Source: Methylotenera sp. L2L1 (lineage in GTDB: Bacteria > Pseudomonadota > Gammaproteobacteria > Burkholderiales > Methylophilaceae). Taken from it: a stretch of DNA of 64,000 nucleotides. The position numbers were made by a program, and so were the translations under genes. Below, piece by piece: positions 47,646-59,121 of this stretch (its first letter is position 1; every line of letters begins with the position of its first letter). The notes under the pieces were generated by a model. The model did no database searches. It was not told the origin of the DNA and saw only the letters and a program-made list of their open reading frames with translations. The stretch spans positions 1,674,001-1,738,000 of the forward strand of contig NZ_JQMG01000001.1 of the NCBI RefSeq assembly GCF_000744605.1, read 5' to 3'.

Positions 47646-48495
47646 CATACCCAAATTGAAAGTGTTAATTGTAGGTTATGGTGATCTTGGTAGCGCTATA
47701 GCTGACCAATTAACCCATTTAAATATGCATGTTTATGGTGTTGCCAGAAGCTACAGGGCGACTGATAGCGCTGAGATGATTCAGGCCGATGTCACTGAGC
47801 TTGCCTCACTTCATAGGCTGCGTGATATTCAGCCCGATATGATTGTGTATTGTATTGCCGCTAGCGGGCAAACGGATGCTCAATATAAGCAAGCATATGT
47901 AGATGGCTTGCGTAATGTATTAATGACGCAGACTGATAATCGCCAATTAAAACATGTGTTTTTTGTGTCAAGCACACGCGTCTATGGGCAAGTGACGGAT
48001 GACATCCTAGGTGAATCTGTTACACCGTTACCAGTTGATTTTGGCGGTGAACGCTTATTAGAAGCGGAGTCATTATTGGGGGAGTTGCCATGTAACACTA
48101 CCGTGCTGAGATTGTCAGGTATTTACGGACCAGGTCGCTTGCGCATGATTAATCTCGCCAAAGCACCAGAGCGTTGGCCGAAAAATAATAGCTGGAGTAA
48201 TCGAATCCATCGTGATGATGCTGCTGCATTCATGACATTTCTCATCCAAAAAGTATTGCTTGGTAAAGAAAAGATTAAGCCTTGTTATATTGTGACGGAC
48301 GCTACGCCTGTCAGTCAGTATGAGGTGCTTACTTGGATTGCATTACAACTAGCATTGGAAGTGCCAGAGTCGATGCCAGTAAGTGGCGGTAAACGCTTAA
48401 GTAATCAAGCGATGCTGGCAACGGGATTTGTGCCGAAGTATCCAGATTATCGAGTGGGTTATCAAGCCATATTGCGGGAACTTGCCATTGAGTAG
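47638..48495 (+). CDS. SDR-family NAD(P)-dependent epimerase/dehydratase
   Basis: Extended-SDR-like protein, 285 residues. GYGDLG at 13-18 is the nucleotide-binding loop. The region FFVSSTRVYGQ has a Ser and a Tyr that suit the catalytic site, but the classic YxxxK is not obvious, so it may be an atypical member (YeeZ-like). No partner pathway is seen nearby. It is coupled to the NUDIX gene upstream and followed closely by a lytic transglycosylase. Confidence 0.8.
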   Translation: MDSIPKLKVLIVGYGDLGSAIADQLTHLNMHVYGVARSYRATDSAEMIQADVTELASLHRLRDIQPDMIVYCIAASGQTDAQYKQAYVDGLRNVLMTQTDNRQLKHVFFVSSTRVYGQVTDDILGESVTPLPVDFGGERLLEAESLLGELPCNTTVLRLSGIYGPGRLRMINLAKAPERWPKNNSWSNRIHRDDAAAFMTFLIQKVLLGKEKIKPCYIVTDATPVSQYEVLTWIALQLALEVPESMPVSGGKRLSNQAMLATGFVPKYPDYRVGYQAILRELAIE

Positions 48496-49807
48496 ACATC
48501 AATCACTGTATTTAGTCTTTTTTATTTTTGCGATGTCGTTTACAAGTAAAGTCATGGCTAAAGAAGATTTTTCTATATGGCTAGAGAATCTTAGGTACGA
48601 AGCAAAATCGCAGGGTATCTCGGATGACACCACCGTTAATTTTGTAAATCGTACGGTGTTTTTGCCGAACATCATTAAGCAAGACAGAGCGCAACCCGAG
48701 TTTATTAGCCCGTTTTTAGAGTATTTTGCAAAACGGGTTGATGATAAGAAAATCCAAAACGGGCGCGTCCTACTTGCTAGGCATCATCATTTATTAGCAC
48801 AGATAGAGGCGCAATACGGTGTGCCTAAGCAAATTCTGATTGCGTTCTGGGGAATGGAAACTCAGTATGGCAATGTTCAAGGAAACATCGATATATTGTC
48901 TGCATTAGCGACATTGGCATACGAAGGGCGCCGCTCTGACTTTTTCCGAGCACAGTTGCTGGATGCGATGCTGATGGTGGATCTAGGCTATGTTGATGTT
49001 GAGCGCTTTAAGGGGTCTTGGGCTGGTGCATTTGGCAATATGCAGTTTATGCCTACGACATTTATGCTTTATGCCGTAGATGGTGATGCGGACGAAACTA
49101 TTGACGTTGTTAACTCACTGCCAGATGCATTTGCTTCTGCAGCCTATTATCTCTCCAATATAGGCTGGAATAAGAATGAGCCTGTGATGGTAGAGGTTAA
49201 ATTGCCAAGTGACTTTGATTGGCAAAGTGCACAACTGGATATCAGGAAAACACCAGAAGAATGGGCTATGTTAGGGGTGAAGGCTTATGTGAATGAACCT
49301 GAAAATGCTGAAGTGACTAGCTCCGTTGATGGTCGACCGGAAGTGGTAAACCAGAATATTACGCAACTAGGTGCATCGGTAGAACAAGCGCGCATGAGTT
49401 CTGATACCAATTTATCTAGTGCGCTCCCAAATATTGCAGGAAAATCTGCTATTTTGCTACCGCAAGGCTGGCAGGGACCAGCCTTTATGGTATTTGATAA
49501 TTTTGACATTATTATGCAATGGAATCGATCAGTTAACTATGCACTTTCTGTAGCCCAAATGGCTAAACAGTTAAATCAAGAGCCTAGTATCTTGGGTGGT
49601 GATTTCGCAGAAGGTGGTGCGCTTAGTTTTCAGCAAATGCTGGATTTACAGAATAGACTAAATAATCAAGGTTTTGATGCTGGTGTGGCTGATGGTTTGC
49701 CTGGGTTACAGACACAGGCAGCCGTGCGCTCTTATCAATTGCGGCAACAGTTGCCTGCTGATGGTTACGCAAGCCCTAGTCTGTATCAAAGATTACTATT
49801 ACAGTAA
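48488..49807 (+). CDS. lytic murein transglycosylase (MltB-like)
   Basis: Cleaves the glycan strand of peptidoglycan. From a TTG at 48488 (GGGAA 8 bases upstream) the protein has a signal peptide ending at SFTSKVMA, then the SLT-type domain with the catalytic Glu124 in WGMETQYGN and the GAFGNMQFMPTTF segment. A peptidoglycan-binding repeat forms the C-terminus (about 375-439, DGLPGLQTQAAVRSYQ). The frame is open further upstream inside the epimerase gene, but that part reads as non-signal sequence. An ATG at 48533 would cut the signal short. Confidence 0.9.
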   Translation: MSRHQSLYLVFFIFAMSFTSKVMAKEDFSIWLENLRYEAKSQGISDDTTVNFVNRTVFLPNIIKQDRAQPEFISPFLEYFAKRVDDKKIQNGRVLLARHHHLLAQIEAQYGVPKQILIAFWGMETQYGNVQGNIDILSALATLAYEGRRSDFFRAQLLDAMLMVDLGYVDVERFKGSWAGAFGNMQFMPTTFMLYAVDGDADETIDVVNSLPDAFASAAYYLSNIGWNKNEPVMVEVKLPSDFDWQSAQLDIRKTPEEWAMLGVKAYVNEPENAEVTSSVDGRPEVVNQNITQLGASVEQARMSSDTNLSSALPNIAGKSAILLPQGWQGPAFMVFDNFDIIMQWNRSVNYALSVAQMAKQLNQEPSILGGDFAEGGALSFQQMLDLQNRLNNQGFDAGVADGLPGLQTQAAVRSYQLRQQLPADGYASPSLYQRLLLQ

Positions 49808-49967
49808 AAGTGCTTGCGCGCTAATTCTTATTTAAGATGTTTTGTATTAGAGGCGTTATTTATGTTTGCGCCAGATGCTACAATCGGCTAAAATCGTGCC
49901 CTGTTTAGATTTGCTGAAAATCAAAAGGAAGTAATGCGATTTTTATGGCATTCAGCAATATCAATAT

Positions 49968-50044
49968 AGGCGGTTAGCTCAGTTGGTTAGAGCGCTTGGT
50001 CGACATCCAAGAGGTCAGCAGTTCGAATCTGCTACTGCCTACCA
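49968..50044 (+). tRNA. tRNA-Val(GAC)
   Basis: 77 bases including CCA. The acceptor stem AGGCGGT pairs fully with ACTGCCT (one G-U), the D-stem is GCTC/GAGC, and the T-stem is perfect. The anticodon arm CTTGG-TCGACAT-CCAAG gives anticodon GAC, with C instead of the near-universal U at position 33. Confidence 0.9.
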
Positions 50045-50050
50045 AATTTA

Positions 50051-50080
50051 AAACCACTTCAGATTTGAAGTGGTTTTTTT
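50051..50080 (+). terminator. Rho-independent terminator after tRNA-Val
   Basis: An 11-base perfect stem (AAACCACTTCA with TGAAGTGGTTT), loop GATT, then a T-run. It closes the tRNA unit 7 bases after CCA. Confidence 0.92.
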
Positions 50081-50209
50081 ATGCTTGGTGTACTTAGTTA
50101 TGTAATGGTGTGTCGTAAATTTTTATTGGTTGCGTGATTGAGCAATCGATAAATTGCAGTCTTTTATCTTGCTGTGCGATAATTCCAATCTTTGTACCTT
50201 ACGTCATTT

Positions 50210-50229
50210 AAAAGCCGCTTGCGGCTTTT
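50210..50229 (+). promoter_or_regulatory. hairpin in the thrS leader
   Basis: AAAAGCCG pairs perfectly with CGGCTTTT around a CTTG tetraloop, 20 bases before the thrS ATG. It ends in TTTT and looks like a terminator or attenuator. Since it lies close to the ribosome binding site (AGAGAG), control at translation is also possible. Confidence 0.5.
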
Positions 50230-50249
50230 ATGTTTTAGAGAGAAATTGT

Positions 50250-52157
50250 ATGCCAGTCATTCGCCTGCCCGATGGGTCGCAACGTAGTTTTGATCAGCCA
50301 GTAACCGTGGCTGAGGTCGCCATGAATATCGGTGCTGGCCTAGCCAAAGCCGCATTGGCAGGCAAAGTGAACGATAAGCTGGTGGATACTAGCTATTTGA
50401 TCGAGGTGGACAGTGACCTCGCTATTATCACTGACAAAAATCCAGAAGGCTTGGACGTGATTCGTCACTCAGCAGCGCATTTATTGGCGTATGCAGTGAA
50501 AGAGTTGTTCCCAGATGCGCAAGTGACCATCGGCCCTGTGATTGACAATGGTTTCTATTATGACTTCTCATACAAGCGCCCGTTTACCCCAGAAGACTTA
50601 ATCACCATTGAGAAAAAAATGGCAGAGCTCGCTAAAAAAGACGAGCCAGTCACTAGGAAAGTATTGCCGCGCGATGAAGCTGTGGCTTACTTCAAAAGTA
50701 TCGGTGAGCAATACAAAGCTGAAATTATCGAATCTATCCCAGCTGGTGAAGACGTTTCTCTGTACACAGAGGGTAACTTTACTGACTTATGCCGTGGCCC
50801 ACACGTACCAAGTACCGGTAAGATCAAATCATTCAAGCTAATGAAGTTAGCTGGCGCATATTGGCGCGGTGACAGCAACAATGAGATGTTGCAGCGTGTG
50901 TATGGTACTGCTTGGCGTAATAAAGAAGAGCTAGAGGCTCATTTATTCCAGCTTGAAGAAGCAGAGAAGCGTGACCATCGTAAGTTAGGCAAGCAATTGG
51001 ATTACTTCCATATGCAAGACGATGCGCCAGGTATGGTGTTCTGGCATCCACGTGGCTGGAGTATCTGGCAAGAGGTTGAGCAATATATGCGCCAGATGTT
51101 TAAAAACTTCGGATATCAAGAAGTGCGTACCCCAACCGTGATGGATAAAACCCTGTGGGAAAAGTCTGGCCACTGGCAAAACTATCGTGACAACATGTTC
51201 GTGACTTCATCTGAGAACCGTGAATATGCGGTGAAGCCAATGAACTGTCCTGGACATGTACAGATCTTTAATAACCAACTGCATAGCTATCGCGATTTGC
51301 CTTTGCGTTTGGCTGAGTTTGGCTCTTGTCACCGTAACGAGCCGTCAGGCTCATTGCATGGCTTGATGCGTGTGCGTGGCTTTACGCAAGACGATGCGCA
51401 TATCTTCTGTACCGAAAATCAAATTGAGGCAGAAGTGGCTGACTTTATCCAAATGCTTTACAAAGCTTACGGTGATTTCGGCTTTAATGATGTGCTGGTT
51501 AAGTTATCAACGCGCCCAGAAAAACGTGTAGGTGCTGATGAAACTTGGGATAAAGCCGAAGCGGCATTGGCGAATGCGTTAAATAAAAACAATTTGGCTT
51601 TTGATTTGCAGCCGGGTGAGGGGGCTTTTTACGGCCCTAAAATTGAATTTACATTGAAAGATAGCTTAGGTCGTCTCTGGCAGTGCGGCACTATTCAGCT
51701 TGACTTCAACTTGCCAGAGCGTTTGGGTGCGGAGTATGTGGCGGAAGATAACTCACGCCAGCGCCCTGTCATGTTGCACCGTGCGATTGTCGGTTCTATG
51801 GAGCGATTTATCGGCATCTTGATTGAAAATTATGCAGGTGCAATGCCGTTGTGGTTAGCGCCGGTGCAGGTGATGGTACTGAATATTTCTGAAAGCCAGG
51901 CTGATTATGTACGCCAAGTAGTTGAAACTTTAAGGCAAAATGGCATTCGATGCGAATTTGACTTGAGAAATGAGAAGATTACCTATAAAATACGCGAACA
52001 TAGCATGCAGAAAATGCCTTATCTGCTCGTTGCAGGTGAGCGCGAAATGCAAGCAGGACATTTGGCCGTGCGTACCAGAAAAGGTGAAGACCTAGGATCT
52101 ATGCCGATTGACGCGTTAATTGAGCGCCTAAAAGCAGAGATTGAAGCTAAGGTTTGA
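50250..52157 (+). CDS. thrS: threonyl-tRNA synthetase
   Basis: Charges tRNA-Thr, 635 residues. The TGS domain begins at [19 protein letters not shown], then the editing domain ([20 protein letters not shown]), the class II catalytic core with the zinc ligand Cys333 (MNCPGHV), motif 2 ([11 protein letters not shown]) and motif 3 ([15 protein letters not shown]), and the anticodon-binding domain. The ATG at 50250 has AGAGAGAAATTGT upstream. An upstream frame from 50154 is not protein-like and contains the leader hairpin. It heads the thrS-infC-rpmI-rplT-pheST-ihfA cluster. Confidence 0.97.
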   Translation: MPVIRLPDGSQRSFDQPVTVAEVAMNIGAGLAKAALAGKVNDKLVDTSYLIEVDSDLAIITDKNPEGLDVIRHSAAHLLAYAVKELFPDAQVTIGPVIDNGFYYDFSYKRPFTPEDLITIEKKMAELAKKDEPVTRKVLPRDEAVAYFKSIGEQYKAEIIESIPAGEDVSLYTEGNFTDLCRGPHVPSTGKIKSFKLMKLAGAYWRGDSNNEMLQRVYGTAWRNKEELEAHLFQLEEAEKRDHRKLGKQLDYFHMQDDAPGMVFWHPRGWSIWQEVEQYMRQMFKNFGYQEVRTPTVMDKTLWEKSGHWQNYRDNMFVTSSENREYAVKPMNCPGHVQIFNNQLHSYRDLPLRLAEFGSCHRNEPSGSLHGLMRVRGFTQDDAHIFCTENQIEAEVADFIQMLYKAYGDFGFNDVLVKLSTRPEKRVGADETWDKAEAALANALNKNNLAFDLQPGEGAFYGPKIEFTLKDSLGRLWQCGTIQLDFNLPERLGAEYVAEDNSRQRPVMLHRAIVGSMERFIGILIENYAGAMPLWLAPVQVMVLNISESQADYVRQVVETLRQNGIRCEFDLRNEKITYKIREHSMQKMPYLLVAGEREMQAGHLAVRTRKGEDLGSMPIDALIERLKAEIEAKV

Positions 52158-52222
52158 ACATAAAGGTGCACGGCTTAACTATTTGAGTGTCATCACACGT
52201 GATTTAATTTGGAGAATTTGAT

Positions 52223-52747
52223 ATAGCACAGGAAAAAGAAACCCGAATCAATGGCGACATTACAGCGTCACAGGTTCGTTTGGTGGGTGTTGAGGGTGAA
52301 CCCTTAGGTATTGTGAGTTTAGCGGAAGCTTTTGCAAAAGCGGAAGAAGCTGACATTGATCTTGTAGAGATAGCGCCGAACGCGGCGCCGCCTGTTTGCA
52401 GATTGATGGACTACGGTAAGTTTAAATATGCCGAGAGTAAAAGACAGCACGAAGTTAAGCTTAAGCAAAAACAAGTGGTTGTGAAAGAAATCAAGTTCCG
52501 TCCAGGTACTGATGATGGCGATTACAACATTAAAGTGCGCAATATCATTCGATTCATTCAAGAAGGCGATAAAGCAAAAATTACTTTGCGCTTTAGAGGC
52601 CGTGAAATCACACACCAAGAGTTTGGTATGGCTTTATTGAAACGTGTTGAAGCAGATTTGAAAGAATACGCAATCGTTGAACAATACCCGAAAATGGAAG
52701 GTCGCCAAATGGTGATGGTATTGGGCCCGATTAAGAAAGTTAAGTAA
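52223..52747 (+). CDS. infC: translation initiation factor IF-3, ATA start
   Basis: Keeps ribosomal subunits apart and proofreads initiator codons. The conserved N-terminus [20 protein letters not shown] begins straight after an ATA at 52223-52225. From the in-frame TAA at 52205 to this point there is no ATG, GTG, TTG or CTG. GGAG at 52211-52214 is 8 bases before the ATA. IF-3 genes are known for rare starts (AUU in E. coli) that allow autoregulation. The protein is 174 residues, normal length. Starting at GTG 52280 would delete conserved residues. Confidence 0.93.
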   Translation: MAQEKETRINGDITASQVRLVGVEGEPLGIVSLAEAFAKAEEADIDLVEIAPNAAPPVCRLMDYGKFKYAESKRQHEVKLKQKQVVVKEIKFRPGTDDGDYNIKVRNIIRFIQEGDKAKITLRFRGREITHQEFGMALLKRVEADLKEYAIVEQYPKMEGRQMVMVLGPIKKVK

Positions 52748-52858
52748 TTGCTAGTTTGATACTAAAGTAATTACGCTAAAGAAGTAGTAAGTAGTAACCC
52801 TGAGTGATACGGCTAAACGGCATGCCTAAGCACTCTTAACCACTCTAAGGAGAACAAA

Positions 52859-53056
52859 ATGCCAAAGATGAAAACCAAGAGCGGCGCCAAAAAGCGCTTT
52901 AAATTCTTGGGTAATGGTAAAGTGAAGCGTACGCACTCTCACTTGCGCCATATCCTAACGAAAAAGACCACCAAGCAAAAGCGTAAATTACGCGGCACGG
53001 CGATCATTTCTTCAACTGATGTCAAGCGCGTTCGCGCTATGATGCCAACACAATAG
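52859..53056 (+). CDS. rpmI: 50S ribosomal protein L35
   Basis: 65 residues, very basic, [20 protein letters not shown] at the start and [10 protein letters not shown] at the end, as in the L35 family. TAAGGAGAACAAA before the ATG is a strong ribosome binding site. Between infC and rplT in the standard order; the 111-base leader may hold the control site for L20, as in other bacteria, but I see no clear structure. Confidence 0.97.
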   Translation: MPKMKTKSGAKKRFKFLGNGKVKRTHSHLRHILTKKTTKQKRKLRGTAIISSTDVKRVRAMMPTQ

Positions 53057-53065
53057 GAGTAGAAC

Positions 53066-53425
53066 ATGCCTAGAGTAAAACGTGGTGTCATCGCTCGCGC
53101 TAGACACAAAAAAGTATTAAAAGCAGCTAAAGGCTACCGTGGTCGTCGTAAAAACGTTTACCGCGTAGCTAAACAGGCGGTAATGAAAGCGGGTCAATAC
53201 GCTTATCGCGACCGCCGTCAAAAGAAACGCCAATTCCGTACATTGTGGATCGCGCGTATTAACGCTGGTTCACGTGAGTTCGGTTTGACATACAGCCGTT
53301 TCATGAATGGCTTGAAAAAAGCTGCGATTGAAGTGGATCGTAAAGTGTTGGCTGACTTGGCTGTGTTCGATAAAGCTGCATTTGCAAAATTCGTAGAATT
53401 AGCAAAAGCAGGTTTAGCGGCTTAA
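53066..53425 (+). CDS. rplT: 50S ribosomal protein L20
   Basis: Binds 23S rRNA early in 50S assembly and represses its own operon in known cases. 119 residues, [20 protein letters not shown] start and the [24 protein letters not shown] helix region. AGGAG before the ATG. Followed by a strong terminator. Confidence 0.98.
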   Translation: MPRVKRGVIARARHKKVLKAAKGYRGRRKNVYRVAKQAVMKAGQYAYRDRRQKKRQFRTLWIARINAGSREFGLTYSRFMNGLKKAAIEVDRKVLADLAVFDKAAFAKFVELAKAGLAA

Positions 53426-53467
53426 GCGATAGGTTAGTACTTTTCAAACTTAATTTAAGTTTGATTA

Positions 53468-53496
53468 AAAAAAGAGGCTTCGGCCTCTTTTTTTTG
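53468..53496 (+). terminator. Rho-independent terminator after rplT
   Basis: AAAGAGGC and GCCTCTTT form a perfect stem with the stable TTCG loop, followed by a long T-run. It separates infC-rpmI-rplT from pheS. Confidence 0.95.
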
Positions 53497-53608
53497 TTGT
53501 AAAATCCTACCTTGCATTTTTTACATGCAAATCAACGTATTACAAAAATCTATTGTGATGTATTGTTAGCATCACTTTGACTTCAAACGCTAATAGCATT
53601 AACCATAA

Positions 53609-55302
<1,694 letters not shown>

Positions 55303-55417
55303 AATAACTAGGATTTATGCCACAGAAAAAGCCTATACGTGCGATTACGTGGTGCAAGTCATAAGTGGTAGGTAGGGTTCAGATCGCCCACCATTGATAA
55401 ATAGATTAGAGAGAACA

Positions 55418-57787
55418 ATGCAATTTTCAGAAAATTGGTTACGTAGTTTAGTCGATACAGAGTTAGACAGTCAGGCATTGAGTCATGCACTCACAATGGC
55501 GGGTCTTGAGGTTGAGGAAATGCAGCCGGTTGCTGCAGCATTTAGCAAAGTAGTAGTGGCTAAAATCATTTCTGCCGAGAAGCATCCAGATGCAGACCGT
55601 TTGCAGGTTTGTCAGGTGGATGTAGGGCTCTCTGCACCATTGCAGATCGTATGTGGTGCAGCTAACGCACGCGCTGGCTTAATTGCACCATGTGCGTTGG
55701 TTGGTGCTGAGTTGCCTGGGATTTCTATCAAACAAGCAAAAGTACGTGGGATAGAATCATTCGGTATGATGTGTTCATCTAAAGAGCTTGGTATTACCGC
55801 TGAAGCAACAGGTTTACTTGAGCTGGATAATGATGCGGTAGTTGGGCAAGATATTCGTGAGTATCTGGATTTAAATGACCATCTTTTTACATTGAAACTG
55901 ACCCCTAACCGCAGTGATTGTTTAAGTTTGACGGGTATCGCACGAGATGTTGCAGCTATTACAGGCGCGACTACCCATTTTACTGCTGTTTCACCTGTTG
56001 TAGCCGAGCATGCAGACGCAAAGCAAGTGGTGGTGAGTGAGCCTGTTGCTTGCCCTCGGTATTGTGGTCGATTGATTACTGGTATTAATGCTAAAGCTGA
56101 GACGCCTACTTGGATGGTAAGGCGCTTAGAACGTAGTGGTTTACGTAGTATTAGTGTTGTGGTTGATATTACAAATTACGTGTTGCTAGCATTGGGCCAG
56201 CCTATGCATGCGTTTGATGCAGCTAAGTTACATGGCGATATCAATGTGCGTTTTGCTAAAACTGGTGAATCTATTGCCTTACTCAATGACCAAACCATAG
56301 AGTTAAAAGCAGATGATTTGGTGATTGCCGATGACAGTGGTGCACTTGCACTAGCTGGTGTAATGGGTGGAAAACCTAGTGCAGTCGGCGATACAACGAC
56401 CGATATTTTCTTAGAAAGTGCGTTCTTCATGCCAGCCGTGATTGCAGGTAAAGCACGCAGATTAGGTTTCAGTACAGATTCATCCTATCGTTTTGAGCGT
56501 GGTGTTGATTTTGGTAATACACGCAATGCAATTGAGTACGCAACGTCACTTATTAAAACCTTGTGTGGCGGTCAAGTTGGCCCTATCACTGAAGTGATGG
56601 CCTCATTGCCTGCGCGTGACGCAGTGAAGTTGAGAATGTCGCGCTTAATCTCTGTGTTAGGCATTAGCCTTAAACAGCAGAATGTTGCGCAATTATTGAC
56701 ACAGCTCGGTTTTGCATTTGAATGTGCTGACGACGTATTCACAGTGACGCCTCCTAGCTATCGCTTTGATATTACAATCGAAGAGGATTTGATTGAAGAG
56801 ATTGCCCGTTTGCATGGTTATGATCATATTCCTGCCACACCACCAGTGGCAGCTTTGAATATGCTTGCAGCACCGGAGCAACAGTTACATTTAAATCAGC
56901 TACGTGATGGATTAGTGTCGGCGGGCTATCAAGAGGTAGTGACTTATAGCTTTGTGGATGAAAGCTGGGAGCGAGATTTACTGGGCAATCATTCCCCGAT
57001 TAAACTTAAAAACCCAATTGCAAGTAACTTGAGTGTGATGCGTACGAGTTTATGGGGTGGCTTGCTGGACACGCTTACTTATAATCTGAATCGCAAACAA
57101 GAGCGTGCTTATTTATTTGAAATTGGTGCTGTATATCAGCAGCAGGCTAGTGCTTATCATGAAACTACGCGTGTTTCAGGCCTGGCTTATGGTAGTGCCA
57201 AGCCGCAGCAATGGGCTGCAAACAATGCAGATGTCGATTTCTTTGATGTAAAAGCGCATGTGGATAGCCTGCTTGGTGCCGATGGTTTGCTGAAACAAGT
57301 TGTTTATGAGAAATCTGAGCACTCTGCTTTACATCCAGGTCAGACAGCAAGAATATTGTTAAATGGGAAAGCGGTTGGTTGGTTGGGTAAACTGCATCCT
57401 AAATGGCAGCAGCATTATGATTTAGCTAAGAGTGCTTACTTGTTTGAGCTTGATGCAGATGCCTTAGTGAGCCGCACATTACCGGTTTACCAAGAGGTTT
57501 CAAAATTGATGCCAGTGCGTCGTGATTTAGCGATTGTGTTAGATGAAAGTATTGCGGTACAAGTGGTGTTGAATGCAATTAATGAAGAAAAAATTCCGCT
57601 GATTGCGGATGCTGCATTGTTCGATTTGTATCAAGGTAAAGGTGTGCCAGAAAGTAAAAAAAGCCTTGCATTATCAGTACTTATGCACGATACTCAAAAG
57701 ACATTAACAGATAGTGATGCTGATGCAGCAATCGCAAATCTGCTACAATTGTTGAAAATAAAATTTGATGCAGAATTAAGAAACTAA
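55418..57787 (+). CDS. pheT: phenylalanyl-tRNA synthetase beta subunit
   Basis: Structural and editing subunit, 789 residues. The start MQFSENWLRSLVDTELDSQ is typical; the TTG at 55394 is not needed. The order is: EMAP/OB tRNA-binding domain (ISAEKHPDADRLQVCQVDVG), B3/B4 editing domain (LDTLTYN region follows later), B5 (IEEDLIEEIARLHGYDHIP), catalytic-like core and the FDX-ACB domain at the end (PVRRDLAIVLDE). It is 115 bases after the inserted DUF4919-like gene. Confidence 0.97.
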   Translation: MQFSENWLRSLVDTELDSQALSHALTMAGLEVEEMQPVAAAFSKVVVAKIISAEKHPDADRLQVCQVDVGLSAPLQIVCGAANARAGLIAPCALVGAELPGISIKQAKVRGIESFGMMCSSKELGITAEATGLLELDNDAVVGQDIREYLDLNDHLFTLKLTPNRSDCLSLTGIARDVAAITGATTHFTAVSPVVAEHADAKQVVVSEPVACPRYCGRLITGINAKAETPTWMVRRLERSGLRSISVVVDITNYVLLALGQPMHAFDAAKLHGDINVRFAKTGESIALLNDQTIELKADDLVIADDSGALALAGVMGGKPSAVGDTTTDIFLESAFFMPAVIAGKARRLGFSTDSSYRFERGVDFGNTRNAIEYATSLIKTLCGGQVGPITEVMASLPARDAVKLRMSRLISVLGISLKQQNVAQLLTQLGFAFECADDVFTVTPPSYRFDITIEEDLIEEIARLHGYDHIPATPPVAALNMLAAPEQQLHLNQLRDGLVSAGYQEVVTYSFVDESWERDLLGNHSPIKLKNPIASNLSVMRTSLWGGLLDTLTYNLNRKQERAYLFEIGAVYQQQASAYHETTRVSGLAYGSAKPQQWAANNADVDFFDVKAHVDSLLGADGLLKQVVYEKSEHSALHPGQTARILLNGKAVGWLGKLHPKWQQHYDLAKSAYLFELDADALVSRTLPVYQEVSKLMPVRRDLAIVLDESIAVQVVLNAINEEKIPLIADAALFDLYQGKGVPESKKSLALSVLMHDTQKTLTDSDADAAIANLLQLLKIKFDAELRN

Positions 57788-57883
57788 CTTCTCCATGCAG
57801 TTTATGGGGGATTTATTTTTTTATCGTGCATCAATCAATAATATTAAATAGCGATACAAAGCATTAAAAAAACGGGAGTGTTT

Positions 57884-58177
57884 ATGACTTTAACAAAAGC
57901 TGAGCTTGCTGATTTACTGTATGAGCAAGTTGGGTTGAATAAGCGTGAAGCCAAAGATATGGTGGAAGCATTTTTTGAAGAAGTGCGTACAGCGTTAGAA
58001 GCTGGTGATAGTGTTAAATTGTCAGGCTTTGGTAATTTTGAGTTGCGTCAAAAATCAGAACGACCAGGTCGCAACCCTAAGACAGGCGAAGAAATACCAA
58101 TTACTGCACGCCGAGTAGTTACTTTTCACGCTAGCCAGAAATTAAAAAGCAAAGTTGACGCAAACTTTGCCGTGTAA
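57884..58177 (+). CDS. ihfA: integration host factor alpha subunit
   Basis: DNA-bending protein of the HU/IHF family, heterodimer with IhfB. 97 residues from the ATG at 57884, with GGGAG 5 bases upstream; a GTG 6 bases earlier is less likely. [29 protein letters not shown] is visible in parts as the beta-arm with its Pro tip (RPGRNPKTG). pheT-ihfA-merR is the standard order. Confidence 0.97.
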   Translation: MTLTKAELADLLYEQVGLNKREAKDMVEAFFEEVRTALEAGDSVKLSGFGNFELRQKSERPGRNPKTGEEIPITARRVVTFHASQKLKSKVDANFAV

Positions 58178-58274
58178 ATGCCGCGCTAATATTTAATTAG
58201 AGGGCGTTGTCATTAAAGCCAGTGTTAATTTGGTTGATAGTATTGTGTAGTAGTTTTATTAATGTAATAGCAAT

Positions 58275-58766
58275 ATGAGTGAGAAAGCCGAAAGTATGAG
58301 TGAGCAGATCGCCAAGGTGCAATTGCCACCAATTCCAGCAAAGCGCTACTTTACAATTGGTGAGGTTAGCGAGCTTTGTGGTGTAAAGCCGCACGTATTA
58401 AGATATTGGGAGCAGGAGTTTACTCAGCTTAAGCCAGTCAAACGTCGCGGTAACCGTCGTTATTATCAGCATCATGAAGTGTTGCTTATCCGTCGTATTC
58501 GCGAGTTGTTATATGAGCAGGGATTTACCATCAGTGGTGCCCGCAATCGACTCGATGATATTGAGTTTAGTGGTAAGCCTAGTCAGCATGATAAGCCGGC
58601 TACTGTAAAGGCGGCCAATAGTAGCGATTCGTCAATCAATGCAGAGTCAGGTGTTGTTACTTCAACAGAGAGTAAAGCGTTCGATTACGAAAAAGTGAAA
58701 GTAGAGTTGCGTGAGATATTAAATTTATTACGTACTGACTTTTCTGTCGTGAGCACTGCACATTAA
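58275..58766 (+). CDS. MerR-family transcriptional regulator
   Basis: 163 residues. The winged helix-turn-helix (about residues 28-95) reads YFTIGEVSELCGVKPHVLRY, then WEQEFTQLKPVKRRGNRRYY. No metal-binding Cys cluster is present, and the Ser/Thr-rich tail is variable, so the effector is unknown. It is the regulator that usually follows ihfA in Beta- and Gammaproteobacteria. The start could also be the ATG at 58296. Confidence 0.93.
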   Translation: MSEKAESMSEQIAKVQLPPIPAKRYFTIGEVSELCGVKPHVLRYWEQEFTQLKPVKRRGNRRYYQHHEVLLIRRIRELLYEQGFTISGARNRLDDIEFSGKPSQHDKPATVKAANSSDSSINAESGVVTSTESKAFDYEKVKVELREILNLLRTDFSVVSTAH

Positions 58767-58808
58767 TTATTTATTACGCTCAGTTTTATAGCGGCATTGC
58801 TTTTGCGA

Positions 58809-58814
58809 TATAAT
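58809..58814 (+). promoter_or_regulatory. -10 element before tRNA-Pro
   Basis: A perfect TATAAT lies 36 bases before the tRNA. The -35 region is weak (TTTTAT at about the right distance). Confidence 0.6.
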
Positions 58815-58849
58815 GCAGACCTTGTTACAAGCAAGAAGTAACAACGGTT

Positions 58850-58926
58850 CGGGGCGTAGCGCAGCCTGGTAGCGTACTTGCATGGGGTGCAAGGGGTCGT
58901 GTGTTCGAATCACACCGTCCCGACCA
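58850..58926 (+). tRNA. tRNA-Pro(GGG)
   Basis: 77 bases including CCA. Acceptor CGGGGCG with CGTCCCG (one G-U); anticodon arm CTTGC-ATGGGGT-GCAAG gives anticodon GGG. T-stem GTGTG/CACAC is perfect. Confidence 0.95.
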
Positions 58927-59121
58927 AAATTAACTTCTTTAACCAAGTCAGCCATGCGCTGGCTTTTTTGTATCCGGGTTTAAGGTTTAAATAGGCGTGA
59001 ATATTACGGTGATTTCTTGCAATTAAATAACTGTAGTATGTTGTATATTGTGCGCTATCGTATAGTTTGATTATTGATGATAAGTAATCGGGCTTAAGTA
59101 TCAAGGCTTTATAGGGAATTC

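Noticed and set aside
48428-48487. Start of the lytic transglycosylase at GTG 48428
   Set aside because: That part lies in the epimerase gene and would hide the signal peptide inside the chain.
50154-50249. N-terminal extension of ThrRS from 50154
   Set aside because: The extra 32 residues run through the leader hairpin and precede the usual MPVIRLPDG start, which has its own ribosome binding site.
52280-52747. infC starting at GTG 52280
   Set aside because: It would remove about 19 conserved N-terminal residues ([15 protein letters not shown] region) that are in frame upstream.
55394-55417. pheT start at TTG 55394
   Set aside because: MQFSENWLRSL at 55418 is the family start and has AGAGAGAA upstream.
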